Of a stretch of DNA of 64,000 bases, positions 45,401 through 53,247 are shown in pieces (the stretch's first letter is position 1; every line of letters begins with the position of its first letter). A model generated the notes under the pieces. The model did no database searches. It saw only the letters and a program-made list of their open reading frames with translations, and was not told where the DNA came from. Made by a program: the position numbers and the translations under genes. The stretch is from Flavobacterium coralii (GTDB lineage: Bacteria > Bacteroidota > Bacteroidia > Flavobacteriales > Flavobacteriaceae), in contig NZ_JAHDIU010000013.1 of assembly GCF_019891545.1 (NCBI RefSeq), positions 28,829 to 92,828 of the forward strand, given 5' to 3'.

Positions 45401-45831
45401 TGCTGTTCCCCGATGAGTATATTAACAGCATTACCGAAAGGCTCAACCTGTATAACGAGCTTAGCGGCATTAAAACCGAGGAAGAACTTAAGCTGTTTGA
45501 GCAAAAGTTAACTGACCGTTTCGGGGCATTGCCAAAGCCGGCACAGGCGCTGCTTACCAGTATGCGCATTAAGTGGCTGGCTACCAAAATGGGTATTGAA
45601 AAACTGATACTGAAACAGGGCAAAATGGTTGGCTATTTTGTAAGCGACCAACAAAGCGATTATTATCAAAGCAGTTCGTTCCACAGGGTGTTGCAGTTTG
45701 TGCAAAAACACCCGAACCTTACGCGCATGAAAGAAAAACAAACTAAGAACGGCTTACGCCTGCTGCTGACTTTCGAAAACGTGAAGTCGCTTAAAAAAGC
45801 ACTGGAGTTATTGGAGATGGTTTTTGAGTAG
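42472..45831 (+). CDS. mfd: Transcription-repair coupling factor
   Basis: A 1119-residue protein, the usual length of Mfd. UvrB-like N-terminal domains are followed by the RNA-polymerase-interacting domain (LSVGDYVTHIDHGIGKFGG) at about 430-500. The RecG-like motor has GDVGFGKTE (Walker A), DEEQ (motif II), TATPIPRTL (motif III) and QMRGRVGRS (motif VI). A C-terminal TRCF domain closes it. Mfd removes stalled RNA polymerase and recruits UvrA. The start codon is TTG at 42472; no ATG nearby keeps the full length. Confidence 0.95.
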   Translation: MKPEVLEKYSQSVKVSQIAAALAKREAKLHVKGLIGSSLSFVLDPLFRQSDLPFLLILKDKEEAAYYLNDLEKLVGDKDVLFYPGSYRRPYQIEETDNANVLLRAEVLNRINSRKKPAIIVSYPEALFEKVVTRKELDKNTLKIAAGDQVSIDFINEVLFEYEFRRVDFVTEPGEFSVRGGIVDVFSFSNDNPYRIEFFGNEVDSIRTFDVESQLSLEIKKKITVIPNVENKFLKENRESFLEYINEKTVLFIQNTEGLLGQLDLLFSKAGEAFEKLSKDIKHASPEELFVNQQAFIKKALDFTIAELGSTAVFKTEKTFEFHIQPQPSFNKQFDLLLNNLADNHSNGIKNYIFCSNEAQANRFHDIFESLDEANHENIRQQYKTIVFPIYEGFIDEENQIACYSDHQIFERYHRFNIKNGYSKKQTITLKELNSLSVGDYVTHIDHGIGKFGGLQKIEVEGKKQEAIKLVYADNDIVYVSIHSLHKISKYNGKDGAPPKIYKLGSSAWKALKQKTKARVKHIAFNLIQLYAKRRLEKGFQYAPDSYLQAELESSFIYEDTPDQVTATRDVKADMESERPMDRLVCGDVGFGKTEVAIRAAFKAVDNGKQVAILVPTTILAFQHYKTFSERLKDMPVTIGYINRFRTAKQKSQILKDLEEGRLDIIIGTHQLTNKNVKFKNLGLLIVDEEQKFGVNVKDKLKTIAQNVDTLTLTATPIPRTLQFSLMAARDLSVITTPPPNRYPIETQIIGFNEEIIRDAISYEIQRGGQVFFINNRIENIKEVAGMIQRLVPGAKVGVGHGQMEGKKLEELMLAFMDGEFDVLVATTIIESGLDVPNANTIFINNANNFGLSDLHQMRGRVGRSNKKAFCYFIAPPYSAMTEDARKRIQALEQFSELGSGFNIAMKDLEIRGAGDLLGGEQSGFINEIGFETYQKIMNEAIEELKENEFKDLYMDEEQQEKREFVKDIQIDTDFELLFPDEYINSITERLNLYNELSGIKTEEELKLFEQKLTDRFGALPKPAQALLTSMRIKWLATKMGIEKLILKQGKMVGYFVSDQQSDYYQSSSFHRVLQFVQKHPNLTRMKEKQTKNGLRLLLTFENVKSLKKALELLEMVFE

Positions 45832-45881
45832 AATTTTAAAATTTTATAGTTTTACATATTATTAATCTTGTATTTTCAAAT

Positions 45882-46433
45882 ATGAACTTTGACCATAGGT
45901 ACTTTTATATAATCTATCTGATTGTTGCAGCTATGATTGGATTTTATATAGATGAAAAATACAATTTTTCGCAGGATCCGCAAGACACAATATCGTTGAT
46001 CGCCAACTTATCGGAATTTTTAGGTCTAGCTATCGCATTAACTGAAATTTTTATTTTAACAAAATTGACCAGCAAGATTAAAAAAAATTTAGAAAGTTTT
46101 AGGTCCTACACCGATGTGTCAATTATTCCGGCTTCGCTATCACAGATAAAAGATGATCTTATTTCCGAAAAATACGGAAAAGCTACATTAAGATTAGAGA
46201 AGATTAGAGATATTTATCAGGAGAGCCTCCCTTCAAATGAATTGGAAAATACATCGTCATCACATCGCATAAATTTTGATAAGTTAAATTCTATCATCTC
46301 TACCCTTTTAATGATGGAAAGTCTTTCTTTAAAATTAAAAGAACATGATTTAGAAGATTATGTAAAGTTTTTGACGACATTTAATAAATCTATAATCTCA
46401 TTAAAATTAACTTTTAAAGATTCGATATTATGA
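45882..46433 (+). CDS. Hypothetical membrane protein of a two-gene module
   Basis: A 183-residue protein with two N-terminal hydrophobic helices (YFYIIYLIVAAMIGFYI; LGLAIALTEIFILTKL) and a cytosolic helical tail. It is AT-richer than mfd before it and VOC after it. Its TGA overlaps the ATG of the next gene. No family recognised. Confidence 0.55.
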   Translation: MNFDHRYFYIIYLIVAAMIGFYIDEKYNFSQDPQDTISLIANLSEFLGLAIALTEIFILTKLTSKIKKNLESFRSYTDVSIIPASLSQIKDDLISEKYGKATLRLEKIRDIYQESLPSNELENTSSSHRINFDKLNSIISTLLMMESLSLKLKEHDLEDYVKFLTTFNKSIISLKLTFKDSIL

Positions 46434-46756
46434 TTCCAGATGCTTATAGTTCTTTTATAAAAACAATTATTGAGAAAACTAATCGCGGTGAAGTACAGTG
46501 GGCAACTACCGGTGATGGGGCGTATGTGCTACGCACAAGTTCAGCTACTGTCGAAGTGGGTTTTTATAATGACCCAGATGCAGAGTTGGGTTATTATTAC
46601 TTTAAATATTATAATATAAAAAAGCGCATAAAGGCCGGGTTCCGTGTTAACAACCAGGAAGATGGATATAAAACGATGGAAAGTTTATCTTCTCTTGCGG
46701 CAGCATCTGCAGCAAATATCAATGATGAATTATCATCTTTTCTTGGCGAGTTATAA
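46430..46756 (+). CDS. Hypothetical protein of a two-gene module
   Basis: A 108-residue soluble protein overlapping its upstream neighbour by ATGA. It has WATTGDGAYVLRTSSATVEV, GYYYFKYYNIKKRIKAGFRV and a C-terminal helix rich in Ser/Ala. Its size and fold pattern recall small immunity-type or accessory proteins, but I do not recognise a family. Confidence 0.5.
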   Translation: MIPDAYSSFIKTIIEKTNRGEVQWATTGDGAYVLRTSSATVEVGFYNDPDAELGYYYFKYYNIKKRIKAGFRVNNQEDGYKTMESLSSLAAASAANINDELSSFLGEL

Positions 46757-46810
46757 GATATTAATTCTACTAATTATTGATCAGCATAGAAAATTTAATT
46801 TAATTATCCC

Positions 46811-47239
46811 ATGCCACAATTAAACCCATACATTCATTTTAACGGCAATGCTGAAGAAGCCTTTACCTTTTACAAATCGGTATTTGGCGGCGCGTTCGAA
46901 ACCGTTTCCCGTTTTAAAGATTTCTCCAACCCTGAGCATCCGTTTCCGGAGCACGAGCTGCATAAGATAGCCCATATTTCATTGCCTATTGGTGCCGGAA
47001 GTTACCTTATGGGCAGCGATGTACCCGAAATGCTGGGGACTGTGAACGAGCAGGAAAACCGCAGCAAGATTTCTATAACTGCCGAAAGCAAGGAAGAAGC
47101 CGACAGGTTGTACAACGGCCTTTCTGCCGGGGGAGTTGTAGAAATGCCTATAGCCGATAGCCCCTGGGGTGCTTACTTTGGTATGTTCCGCGACAGGTAT
47201 GGCGTCGAGTGGATGGTAAGCTTTAACGAAAGGCGTTAA
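46811..47239 (+). CDS. VOC/PhnB-like glyoxalase-fold protein
   Basis: A 142-residue protein with the PhnB-like opening LNPYIHFNGNAEEAFTFYKS, KIAHISLPIGAG, and the closing GMFRDRYGVEWMV. This vicinal-oxygen-chelate fold includes 3-demethylubiquinone methyltransferase-like proteins of mostly unknown role. It is a single gene closed by the terminator at 47264. Confidence 0.85.
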   Translation: MPQLNPYIHFNGNAEEAFTFYKSVFGGAFETVSRFKDFSNPEHPFPEHELHKIAHISLPIGAGSYLMGSDVPEMLGTVNEQENRSKISITAESKEEADRLYNGLSAGGVVEMPIADSPWGAYFGMFRDRYGVEWMVSFNERR

Positions 47240-47263
47240 TATTCTTATAGCATATATCATAAA

Positions 47264-47291
47264 AAAGGCGGTACTGTGCAGTACCGCCTTT
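47264..47291. terminator. Terminator after VOC gene
   Basis: AAAGGCGGTACTG pairs perfectly with CAGTACCGCCTTT. Confidence 0.8.
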
Positions 47292-47392
47292 AGCATTATT
47301 TAAGTAGTGGTTGGATTTTTAAAAGTTTTGTTTATGTTTTATGAGGTTATAACAGCCTTAAGGCAAATTACCCTACCTCATACAATAAAAAA

Positions 47393-47410
47393 GCGGCACA
47401 AAAGTGCCGC
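47393..47410 (-). terminator. Terminator after ACT-domain gene
   Basis: GCGGCAC-AAAA-GTGCCGC is followed on the minus strand by TTTTTTATTG. Confidence 0.75.
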
Positions 47411-47430
47411 CTCATATAAAACCTTATTTT

Positions 47431-48093
47431 TTACTGAAGGTTCTTCAGGTCTTTTATCACTTTAAAGGCAAGATCAACTTCCTCTTCACTTACCAGTATG
47501 GTAAACTCGTATGAAGTAGAGATAACTTCATTTATTATAATACCCTCCCAGGCAAGCCTCTGGAAAATGTAATAGTAAACCCCCGGGGTAGATATATTGT
47601 CTTTAGGCAATTTTACAGTGATAGATGCAAGGTTGTCAGTACGCTCTATCATTTTTTCATCTGCAAAAAGACGGTCCACAATATGGCTTATGGATGAGCT
47701 TACCACTATGTTGGCTTCGTTAACCCCCCGTGATGAAGTATAAAATATCTCAGGGTTGGCGTTAATAGTGGTTATCAGTTCGGCGTGTTTGTTTAATAAG
47801 GTGTCCGATACAGCAAAGGTATAATCAGTTAAAGAAGAGCGTACGGTTATTTCGCCTATTGCCTTTAGCACCTTTACGATTTTGTGGTTAAGCCTGAAAT
47901 CAAGATCTTCAGATAACCTTTTGAGCGACATTACCACTGCGCCCTGCTTTATATCTTTACCCAGTTCCTGTTCCAGTTCCGGCATCATGTTACGGGCAAG
48001 CGATGTAAGGTTAATGATGCCCTGAGAGAGTGCGCTCAGCAAAAAGGGCTTCGTCTTAATGTAGTGTTCCACTACAGAAGATATTGTTTTCAT
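47431..48093 (-). CDS. ACT-domain protein related to aspartate kinase regulatory domains
   Basis: A 220-residue protein. The N-terminal helical part (VVEHYIKTKPFLLSALSQGI, GAVVMSLKRLSEDL) is followed by two ACT-like halves: NLASITVKLPKDNISTPGVY and EFTILVSEEEVDLAFKVIK. Flavobacterial homologues are often labelled aspartate kinase, but no kinase domain is present here. It probably binds an amino acid; the role is unknown. The 247 bases upstream (48094-48340) hold no supported gene. Confidence 0.65.
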   Translation of the reverse strand: MKTISSVVEHYIKTKPFLLSALSQGIINLTSLARNMMPELEQELGKDIKQGAVVMSLKRLSEDLDFRLNHKIVKVLKAIGEITVRSSLTDYTFAVSDTLLNKHAELITTINANPEIFYTSSRGVNEANIVVSSSISHIVDRLFADEKMIERTDNLASITVKLPKDNISTPGVYYYIFQRLAWEGIIINEVISTSYEFTILVSEEEVDLAFKVIKDLKNLQ

Positions 48094-48340
48094 AGTTAAG
48101 AAGTTGTAGTTGTAGTTGTTTAGCGAAACAAATATACAAACTAAAACATTCTGTTAAATATTTAACAATATAAAATTCATATTTAATATAGCTGAAGTAT
48201 CGCTTTTTCTATTATAGTTTCTTTTTTAATTATAATGCTGTTAAAAAGACAACAGATTAACTTCTATGGATATATTATTTGCTTTTATATCAGGTTAAAC
48301 AAAACAAATATGTTATTTGTAGTTTTGCTAATAATTAAAC

Positions 48341-48700
48341 TTAAAAGATATAAAAAGCATTTTCAAGATGCTCGGTTTTAAAGCTGCCTTTGTTGTTGTG
48401 TATGGCAATAATATCAAACCTTGCCTCAACATCAAGGTCGTTGCTGATGATGTATTCGTTAATAGCTTTTACCAGTAACTGTATCTTTTTAGGCTTTACA
48501 AAGTCCTGCGGCAGTCCATACTCTAAAGACGATCTTGTTTTTACTTCTACCACAGCCAGCACATCATCTTTACGGGCAATAATATCTATTTCTGCCTTCA
48601 GGTAAATCCAGTTGGTTTCCAGTATATCATAACCCTGCTTTTGCAGATAGGCAACTGCAAGTTCCTCGCCCAGTTTGCCCAGCTCGTTGTGCCCCGCCAT
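48341..48700 (-). CDS. YraN/UPF0102 family nuclease-fold protein
   Basis: A 119-residue protein with the endonuclease-like core EIDIIARKDDVLAVVEVKTR (ExD...ExK) and the opening GKLGEELAVAYLQKQGYDIL. YraN proteins have a restriction-endonuclease fold; their substrate is unknown. Its ATG overlaps the end of the carboxypeptidase gene? No: its ATG (48698-48700) overlaps by one base the stop of the carboxypeptidase gene (TAATG), so the two are coupled. Confidence 0.85.
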   Translation of the reverse strand: MAGHNELGKLGEELAVAYLQKQGYDILETNWIYLKAEIDIIARKDDVLAVVEVKTRSSLEYGLPQDFVKPKKIQLLVKAINEYIISNDLDVEARFDIIAIHNNKGSFKTEHLENAFYIF

Positions 48701-49665
48701 TAATTGAATGTAACCTTGGTGCCGCTTTCGGTAACAGTAAGTGTGACTTCGCTGCCCAATATCAGTGCCCTGTTGTCGTGTATATGTCCTGCGGGGAAAT
48801 TAAAGCATATCGGTATGTTGTATTCTTTCGTTATGTCCTGTATTATTTCAAGGGCATCGTGCCCCCACGGGATGTCGTTATCACGCATTTTGCTCATGCC
48901 GCCTATAATAATACCTTTCACATTGGCAAAATAACCATTGCGCTTCAGGTTCATCATCATGCGGTCTATGTGGTACAGGTATTCGTCAAGGTCTTCTATA
49001 AACAGTATTTTTCCTTTATAGTCGGGTTCGCTCATTGAGCCTAATATGCTGTAAAGTACCGAGAGGTTGCCCCCAATAAGCTCGGCAGTTACAGTACCCT
49101 TTTTATTAAACGGGTGGGCAGGTATAGTGTAGGCTAATGTTTCACCAAAAAGCGCTTTGCGTAAAGACTCTTTGGCTTCGTTAGTAGCATTAGGTACACT
49201 TATGCACATAATACCGTGCAGGGTGGCAATGTTCATATTGTTGATGTGGCTGTGCAACACGGTAGCATCACTAAAACCGATTATCCATTTAGGGTTCTTT
49301 TTAAACTTTGTAAAATCTACCCTATCTATCATGCGTACAGTGCCATAACCGCCTTTGGCACACCACACCGCTTTTATGGCTGGGTTGTCTATCATCTCCT
49401 GAAAATCAGTGGCACGCTGCCAGTCGGCCCCGGCAAGCTGGTTGTTGTCAAGCCCAACGGTTTTACCGGTAACTACATTTAGCCCCCAGCTTTTCAGTAA
49501 TGCAATAGCGGGTTTAAGAGGTGCCATATCTATTTTGCGTGCAGTTGCCAGTATAGCAACGGTATCTCCTTTTTTTAGGTAAGGTGGTATTTTCATTTGG
49601 TCTTGTGCCTGTGCTGAGGTTATAAAAATAAGGGTTATAAGTAGTGTCTTTAAAATCCGCTGCAT
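48700..49665 (-). CDS. LD-carboxypeptidase (peptidase family S66)
   Basis: A 321-residue periplasmic enzyme with a signal peptide (LKTLLITLIFITSAQAQ). The catalytic Ser lies in GFSDATVLH, the Glu in LFIEDLDEYLYHIDRMM, and the His in FPAGHIHD, the S66 Ser-Glu-His triad. KGGYGTVRMID is also conserved. It trims D-Ala from the tetrapeptide stem during murein recycling. It is translated upstream of yraN in one message. Confidence 0.88.
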   Translation of the reverse strand: MQRILKTLLITLIFITSAQAQDQMKIPPYLKKGDTVAILATARKIDMAPLKPAIALLKSWGLNVVTGKTVGLDNNQLAGADWQRATDFQEMIDNPAIKAVWCAKGGYGTVRMIDRVDFTKFKKNPKWIIGFSDATVLHSHINNMNIATLHGIMCISVPNATNEAKESLRKALFGETLAYTIPAHPFNKKGTVTAELIGGNLSVLYSILGSMSEPDYKGKILFIEDLDEYLYHIDRMMMNLKRNGYFANVKGIIIGGMSKMRDNDIPWGHDALEIIQDITKEYNIPICFNFPAGHIHDNRALILGSEVTLTVTESGTKVTFN

Positions 49666-49773
49666 TGTTTCCGTTTTGACTCATAACAAACTTAATCAAA
49701 AATCAGGCTTATTGCAACGGCGGCACTACTGCAAACTTTCAGGCAGCGGCTTTTTAACTTTATAACTATGTTG

Positions 49774-49781
49774 TACATTTG
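49774..49781 (+). promoter_or_regulatory. -7 box of metG
   Basis: TACATTTG, 19 bases before the ATG at 49801. Confidence 0.5.
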
Positions 49782-49800
49782 CGTTTAAATTATTTTCCTG

Positions 49801-51867
49801 ATGATACAAGACCCGAAAAGATATACCGTTACGGCAGCATTGCCTTATACTAACGGCCCCATACACATAGGACACCTTGCCGGCGTATATGTGCCTGCTG
49901 ATATTTACTCCCGTTTTTTAAGGCTGCAGCAAAAAGATGTTGCTTTTATCTGCGGAAGCGACGAGCATGGTGTGGCAATTTCTATGAAAGCCAAAAAGGA
50001 GGGTATTACTCCGCAGGAAGTTATAGATAAATACCACGGCATCATCAAACAGTCATTTGAGGATTTCGGGATATCTTTCGATAATTATTCGCGTACATCG
50101 GCTAAAGTGCACCACGATACTGCTTCGGCATTTTTCAGGAAACTGTATGATGAAGGCAAGTTTATAGAAGAGGTTACAGAGCAGCTATATGATGAAAAGG
50201 CAGAGCAATTTCTTGCCGACCGTTTTGTTACCGGTACCTGCCCGCGCTGCGGCAATGAAGAGGCTTATGGCGACCAGTGCGAAAAATGCGGCTCATCGCT
50301 TAATGCTACCGACCTTATAAACCCTAAATCGACCATAACCGGAACAAAGCCTGTGTTGAAGAGCACCAGGCACTGGTTCCTGCCGCTGGACCAATATGAT
50401 GCTTTTTTACGCGAATGGGTACTGGAAGGCCATAAAAATGACTGGAAACCTAATGTGTACGGTCAGGTTAAATCATGGCTTGAGGATGGTTTAAAACCCC
50501 GCGCTGTTACGCGCGACCTTGACTGGGGTATACCTGTGCCGGTAGAAGGGGCAGAAGGTAAGGTGCTTTACGTATGGTTTGATGCGCCTATCGGTTACAT
50601 AAGTTCAACCAAAGAGTGGGCAGAACGTGAAGGTAAAGACTGGGAACCGTACTGGAAAAGCAACGACACCAAGCTGGTGCACTTTATAGGGAAAGACAAT
50701 ATTGTTTTCCACTGTGTGATATTTCCTGCCATGCTAAAGGCAGAAGGCAGCTACATTATGCCTGATAACGTTCCGGCGAATGAATTCCTTAACCTTGAAG
50801 GTAATAAACTGTCAACCTCCAAAAACTGGGCGGTTTGGCTGCACGAGTACTTGCAGGATTTTCCGGGCAGGCAGGACGTATTGCGCTACGTGTTAACCTC
50901 TAATGCTCCCGAAACTAAGGATAATGACTTTACGTGGAAAGACTTTCAGGCACGCAATAATAACGAACTGGTAGCAATATTCGGTAATTTTATTAACAGG
51001 GTAGTGGTGCTTAGCAATAAGTACTATGAAGGGGTAGTGCCGCAACCAAACGATTTTACAGATGTAGATGAAGCCACGCTTACCGAAATGCGCGCTTATC
51101 CCGCTGTTATTGCAAGCAGCATAGAGCGTTACCGCTTTAGGGAGGCACTAACAGAGCTTATGAACCTCGCCCGCCTGGGTAATAAATACCTTGCTGACGA
51201 AGAGCCGTGGAAGGTTATAAAGGAAAACCCTGAAAGGGTGAAAACGCAAATGTATGTAGCCTTGCAAATAGCTACCGCGCTTGCGGTGCTAAGCGAGCCA
51301 TTTCTGCCTTTTACTGCTGCTAAGCTTAAAGCCATATTGAAGCTTGAAGAGGACAGCACCCTTACATGGGATACTATTACCCTTGAAACAGCACTTATAA
51401 AGGCTGGGCATACCATTGGGCAGGCCGAACTTCTTTTTGCCAAGATTGAAGATGAAGAGATACAAAAACAGATAGATAAATTGGAAGCAACCAAAACCGC
51501 TAATGCGGCTGATAACCGTAAAATAGAGCCACAGAAAGACCTGATAGCATTTGAAGATTTTGCCAAAATGGATATCCGTACCGGAACGATACTTGAGGCA
51601 GAGAAAATGCCGAAAGCCAACAAGCTGCTGATACTTAAGGTAGATACCGGTATTGATGTTCGAACTATTGTAAGCGGTATTGCCGAAAGCTTTAAACCCG
51701 AAGATATCATAGGTAAGCGGGTAACAGTACTGGTTAACCTTGCGCCACGCGCACTACGCGGCGTAGAAAGCCAGGGCATGATACTGATGACGCAAAACAG
51801 CGAGGGCAAACTGGTTTTTGTAAACCCTGATGCTGAAGGGGTAGGCAATGGCGAGATGATAAGCTAA
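49801..51867 (+). CDS. metG: Methionine-tRNA ligase
   Basis: A 688-residue class I synthetase. It has [14 protein letters not shown] (HIGH motif), the zinc knuckle [18 protein letters not shown] and KLSTS (KMSKS variant). A helical anticodon-binding domain follows, and from about residue 580 a C-terminal Trbp111-like OB-fold ([20 protein letters not shown]) that binds tRNA and dimerises the enzyme. Complete and normal for the phylum. Confidence 0.96.
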   Translation: MIQDPKRYTVTAALPYTNGPIHIGHLAGVYVPADIYSRFLRLQQKDVAFICGSDEHGVAISMKAKKEGITPQEVIDKYHGIIKQSFEDFGISFDNYSRTSAKVHHDTASAFFRKLYDEGKFIEEVTEQLYDEKAEQFLADRFVTGTCPRCGNEEAYGDQCEKCGSSLNATDLINPKSTITGTKPVLKSTRHWFLPLDQYDAFLREWVLEGHKNDWKPNVYGQVKSWLEDGLKPRAVTRDLDWGIPVPVEGAEGKVLYVWFDAPIGYISSTKEWAEREGKDWEPYWKSNDTKLVHFIGKDNIVFHCVIFPAMLKAEGSYIMPDNVPANEFLNLEGNKLSTSKNWAVWLHEYLQDFPGRQDVLRYVLTSNAPETKDNDFTWKDFQARNNNELVAIFGNFINRVVVLSNKYYEGVVPQPNDFTDVDEATLTEMRAYPAVIASSIERYRFREALTELMNLARLGNKYLADEEPWKVIKENPERVKTQMYVALQIATALAVLSEPFLPFTAAKLKAILKLEEDSTLTWDTITLETALIKAGHTIGQAELLFAKIEDEEIQKQIDKLEATKTANAADNRKIEPQKDLIAFEDFAKMDIRTGTILEAEKMPKANKLLILKVDTGIDVRTIVSGIAESFKPEDIIGKRVTVLVNLAPRALRGVESQGMILMTQNSEGKLVFVNPDAEGVGNGEMIS

Positions 51868-51926
51868 TACCCGTACGTCTGATGACAGATGTCTGGGAAT
51901 GAAAACTTTAGATTAATGTAATATAT

Positions 51927-51969
51927 AAAACAGCCACACTAAGCCTGGCAAAGTGAGGGCTGTTTTTTG
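51927..51969 (+). terminator. Terminator after metG
   Basis: AAAACAGCC pairs with GGCTGTTTT, with a second inner stem CACT/AGTG, followed by a T-run. Confidence 0.75.
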
Positions 51970-51986
51970 TTTTAAATACTTTTGAT

Positions 51987-52619
51987 ATGTACACGAAATT
52001 GAATTTAGATAACTGGCCGCGCCGTGAGCATTTTGAATTTTTCCGCAAGTTTGATGAACCTTTTTTTGGGTTAGTGGTTAATGTAGATGCTACAACTGCC
52101 TATACTGAAGCTAAAGCTCTTGGGGTGTCTTTTTTTTTGTATTATACCCACAGGATAGCTGCGGCTGTAAACGGCATAGAGGAGTTCAGGTATCGCATCA
52201 GTGGCGATGAGGTGCTCGTGTATGACAGGGTAGATGTATCGGCTACACTTACGAGAGAAGATAACACATTTGGTTTTTCACTTATTGAATATAATCCGGA
52301 CTTTACTGCTTTTTATAAAGGTGCACAACAGGAAATAGAACGTGTAAGGCAAACGCCGGGACTGTTTACGCGCAGCTTTGAAGCAGATAACCTTATCCAC
52401 TTTTCTGCGATACCGTGGGTTGATTTTACATCGCTGTCGCACGCAAGGAGTTTTACTTTTCCGGACAGCTGCCCTAAAATATCGGTGGGGAAGATGACAG
52501 AAGTAAACGGCCGCAAAATGATGCCTGTTTCGCTGCATGTGCATCATGCGTTAATGGACGGCTACCATACGGGCCTGTTTTTTGAATTGCTTCAGCAAAA
52601 GCTTGATGAGAAAGTGTAA
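51987..52619 (+). CDS. Chloramphenicol acetyltransferase-like protein
   Basis: A 210-residue CAT-fold protein with the catalytic HHALMDGYH (HHxxxDG) near the C-terminus, RREHFEFFRKF at the start and FRYRISGDEVLVYD. The length is that of type A CATs. It probably acetylates a hydroxyl of a small molecule. Whether chloramphenicol is the substrate cannot be read from the sequence, and its place behind metG in core DNA without any mobile signs suggests a resident gene. Confidence 0.8.
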   Translation: MYTKLNLDNWPRREHFEFFRKFDEPFFGLVVNVDATTAYTEAKALGVSFFLYYTHRIAAAVNGIEEFRYRISGDEVLVYDRVDVSATLTREDNTFGFSLIEYNPDFTAFYKGAQQEIERVRQTPGLFTRSFEADNLIHFSAIPWVDFTSLSHARSFTFPDSCPKISVGKMTEVNGRKMMPVSLHVHHALMDGYHTGLFFELLQQKLDEKV

Positions 52620-52637
52620 ACCTCTATAAATGAAGAA

Positions 52638-52655
52638 CCCCGGCTAATGCCGGGG
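52638..52655. terminator. Hairpin of module 1
   Basis: CCCCGGC-TAAT-GCCGGGG is a perfect 7-base stem. It is followed by the first conserved box at 52659. Confidence 0.65.
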
Positions 52656-52658
52656 ATC

Positions 52659-53233
52659 CATCCAACTAAAAAATTACTAAACAATTACGATAGACTAATC
52701 CACCATAATTACTGTGCTAATTACCATCAGGAGTAAAGATGCCTTTTGATAATTATCTGTTGTTCTGTATATAATCAGTACTCGAGAAATCGTTTTTGTT
52801 AAGATAATAATTACATTCTGTCATTTCGGATAAGACTAAATTTGTCTTTTATTACAGGATAATTAATTATGCCTGTCCTTGCAAAACAAATCATGACTTA
52901 TGAGCCATTTTGTTTTAAAGCCGATAAATGTAATTATTAAATGTTCCTTCTTCCAGTGCAAATATATGGCTATTTATTTTATTCCAAGCATAAATTCAGA
53001 AAAAAAATTATTCGTAAGATAACTTTTTTCATACGTGTTTACAAAGCTGTTTAAAATAAAATTCCCCACGAGTAAAACCTGTGGGGAACCTTACATCCAA
53101 CTAAAAAATTACTAAAACTTATAATGACCTGAATCATTACAATTATTGTGTGGCACGCTTATTACGTAACCCTGATTTTCTTTTGAAAAGCCCCACTTTT
53201 GGCGGGACTTACATCCAACTAAAAAATTACTAA
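52659..53233. repeat. Three exact copies of a 22-base box, each beside a hairpin
   Basis: The box begins CATCCAACTAAAA and ends ATTACTAA. It occurs at 52659-52680, 53094-53115 and 53212-53233, identical each time. Each is preceded on the + strand by a stable hairpin (52638-52655, 53062-53088, about 53189-53206). On the minus strand the order is box then hairpin, and the third copy lies 14 bases after the stop of the T9SS protein gene. The rest of 52681-53093 holds no supported gene. Confidence 0.75.
53062..53088. terminator. Hairpin of module 2
   Basis: TTCCCCAC pairs with GTGGGGAA around an 11-base loop. Confidence 0.65.
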
Positions 53234-53247
53234 TTATTATGCGAACC

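Noticed and set aside
51129-51848. 239-codon frame antisense to metG
   Set aside because: It is Ser/Leu-rich shadow sequence, with no motif and no promoter.
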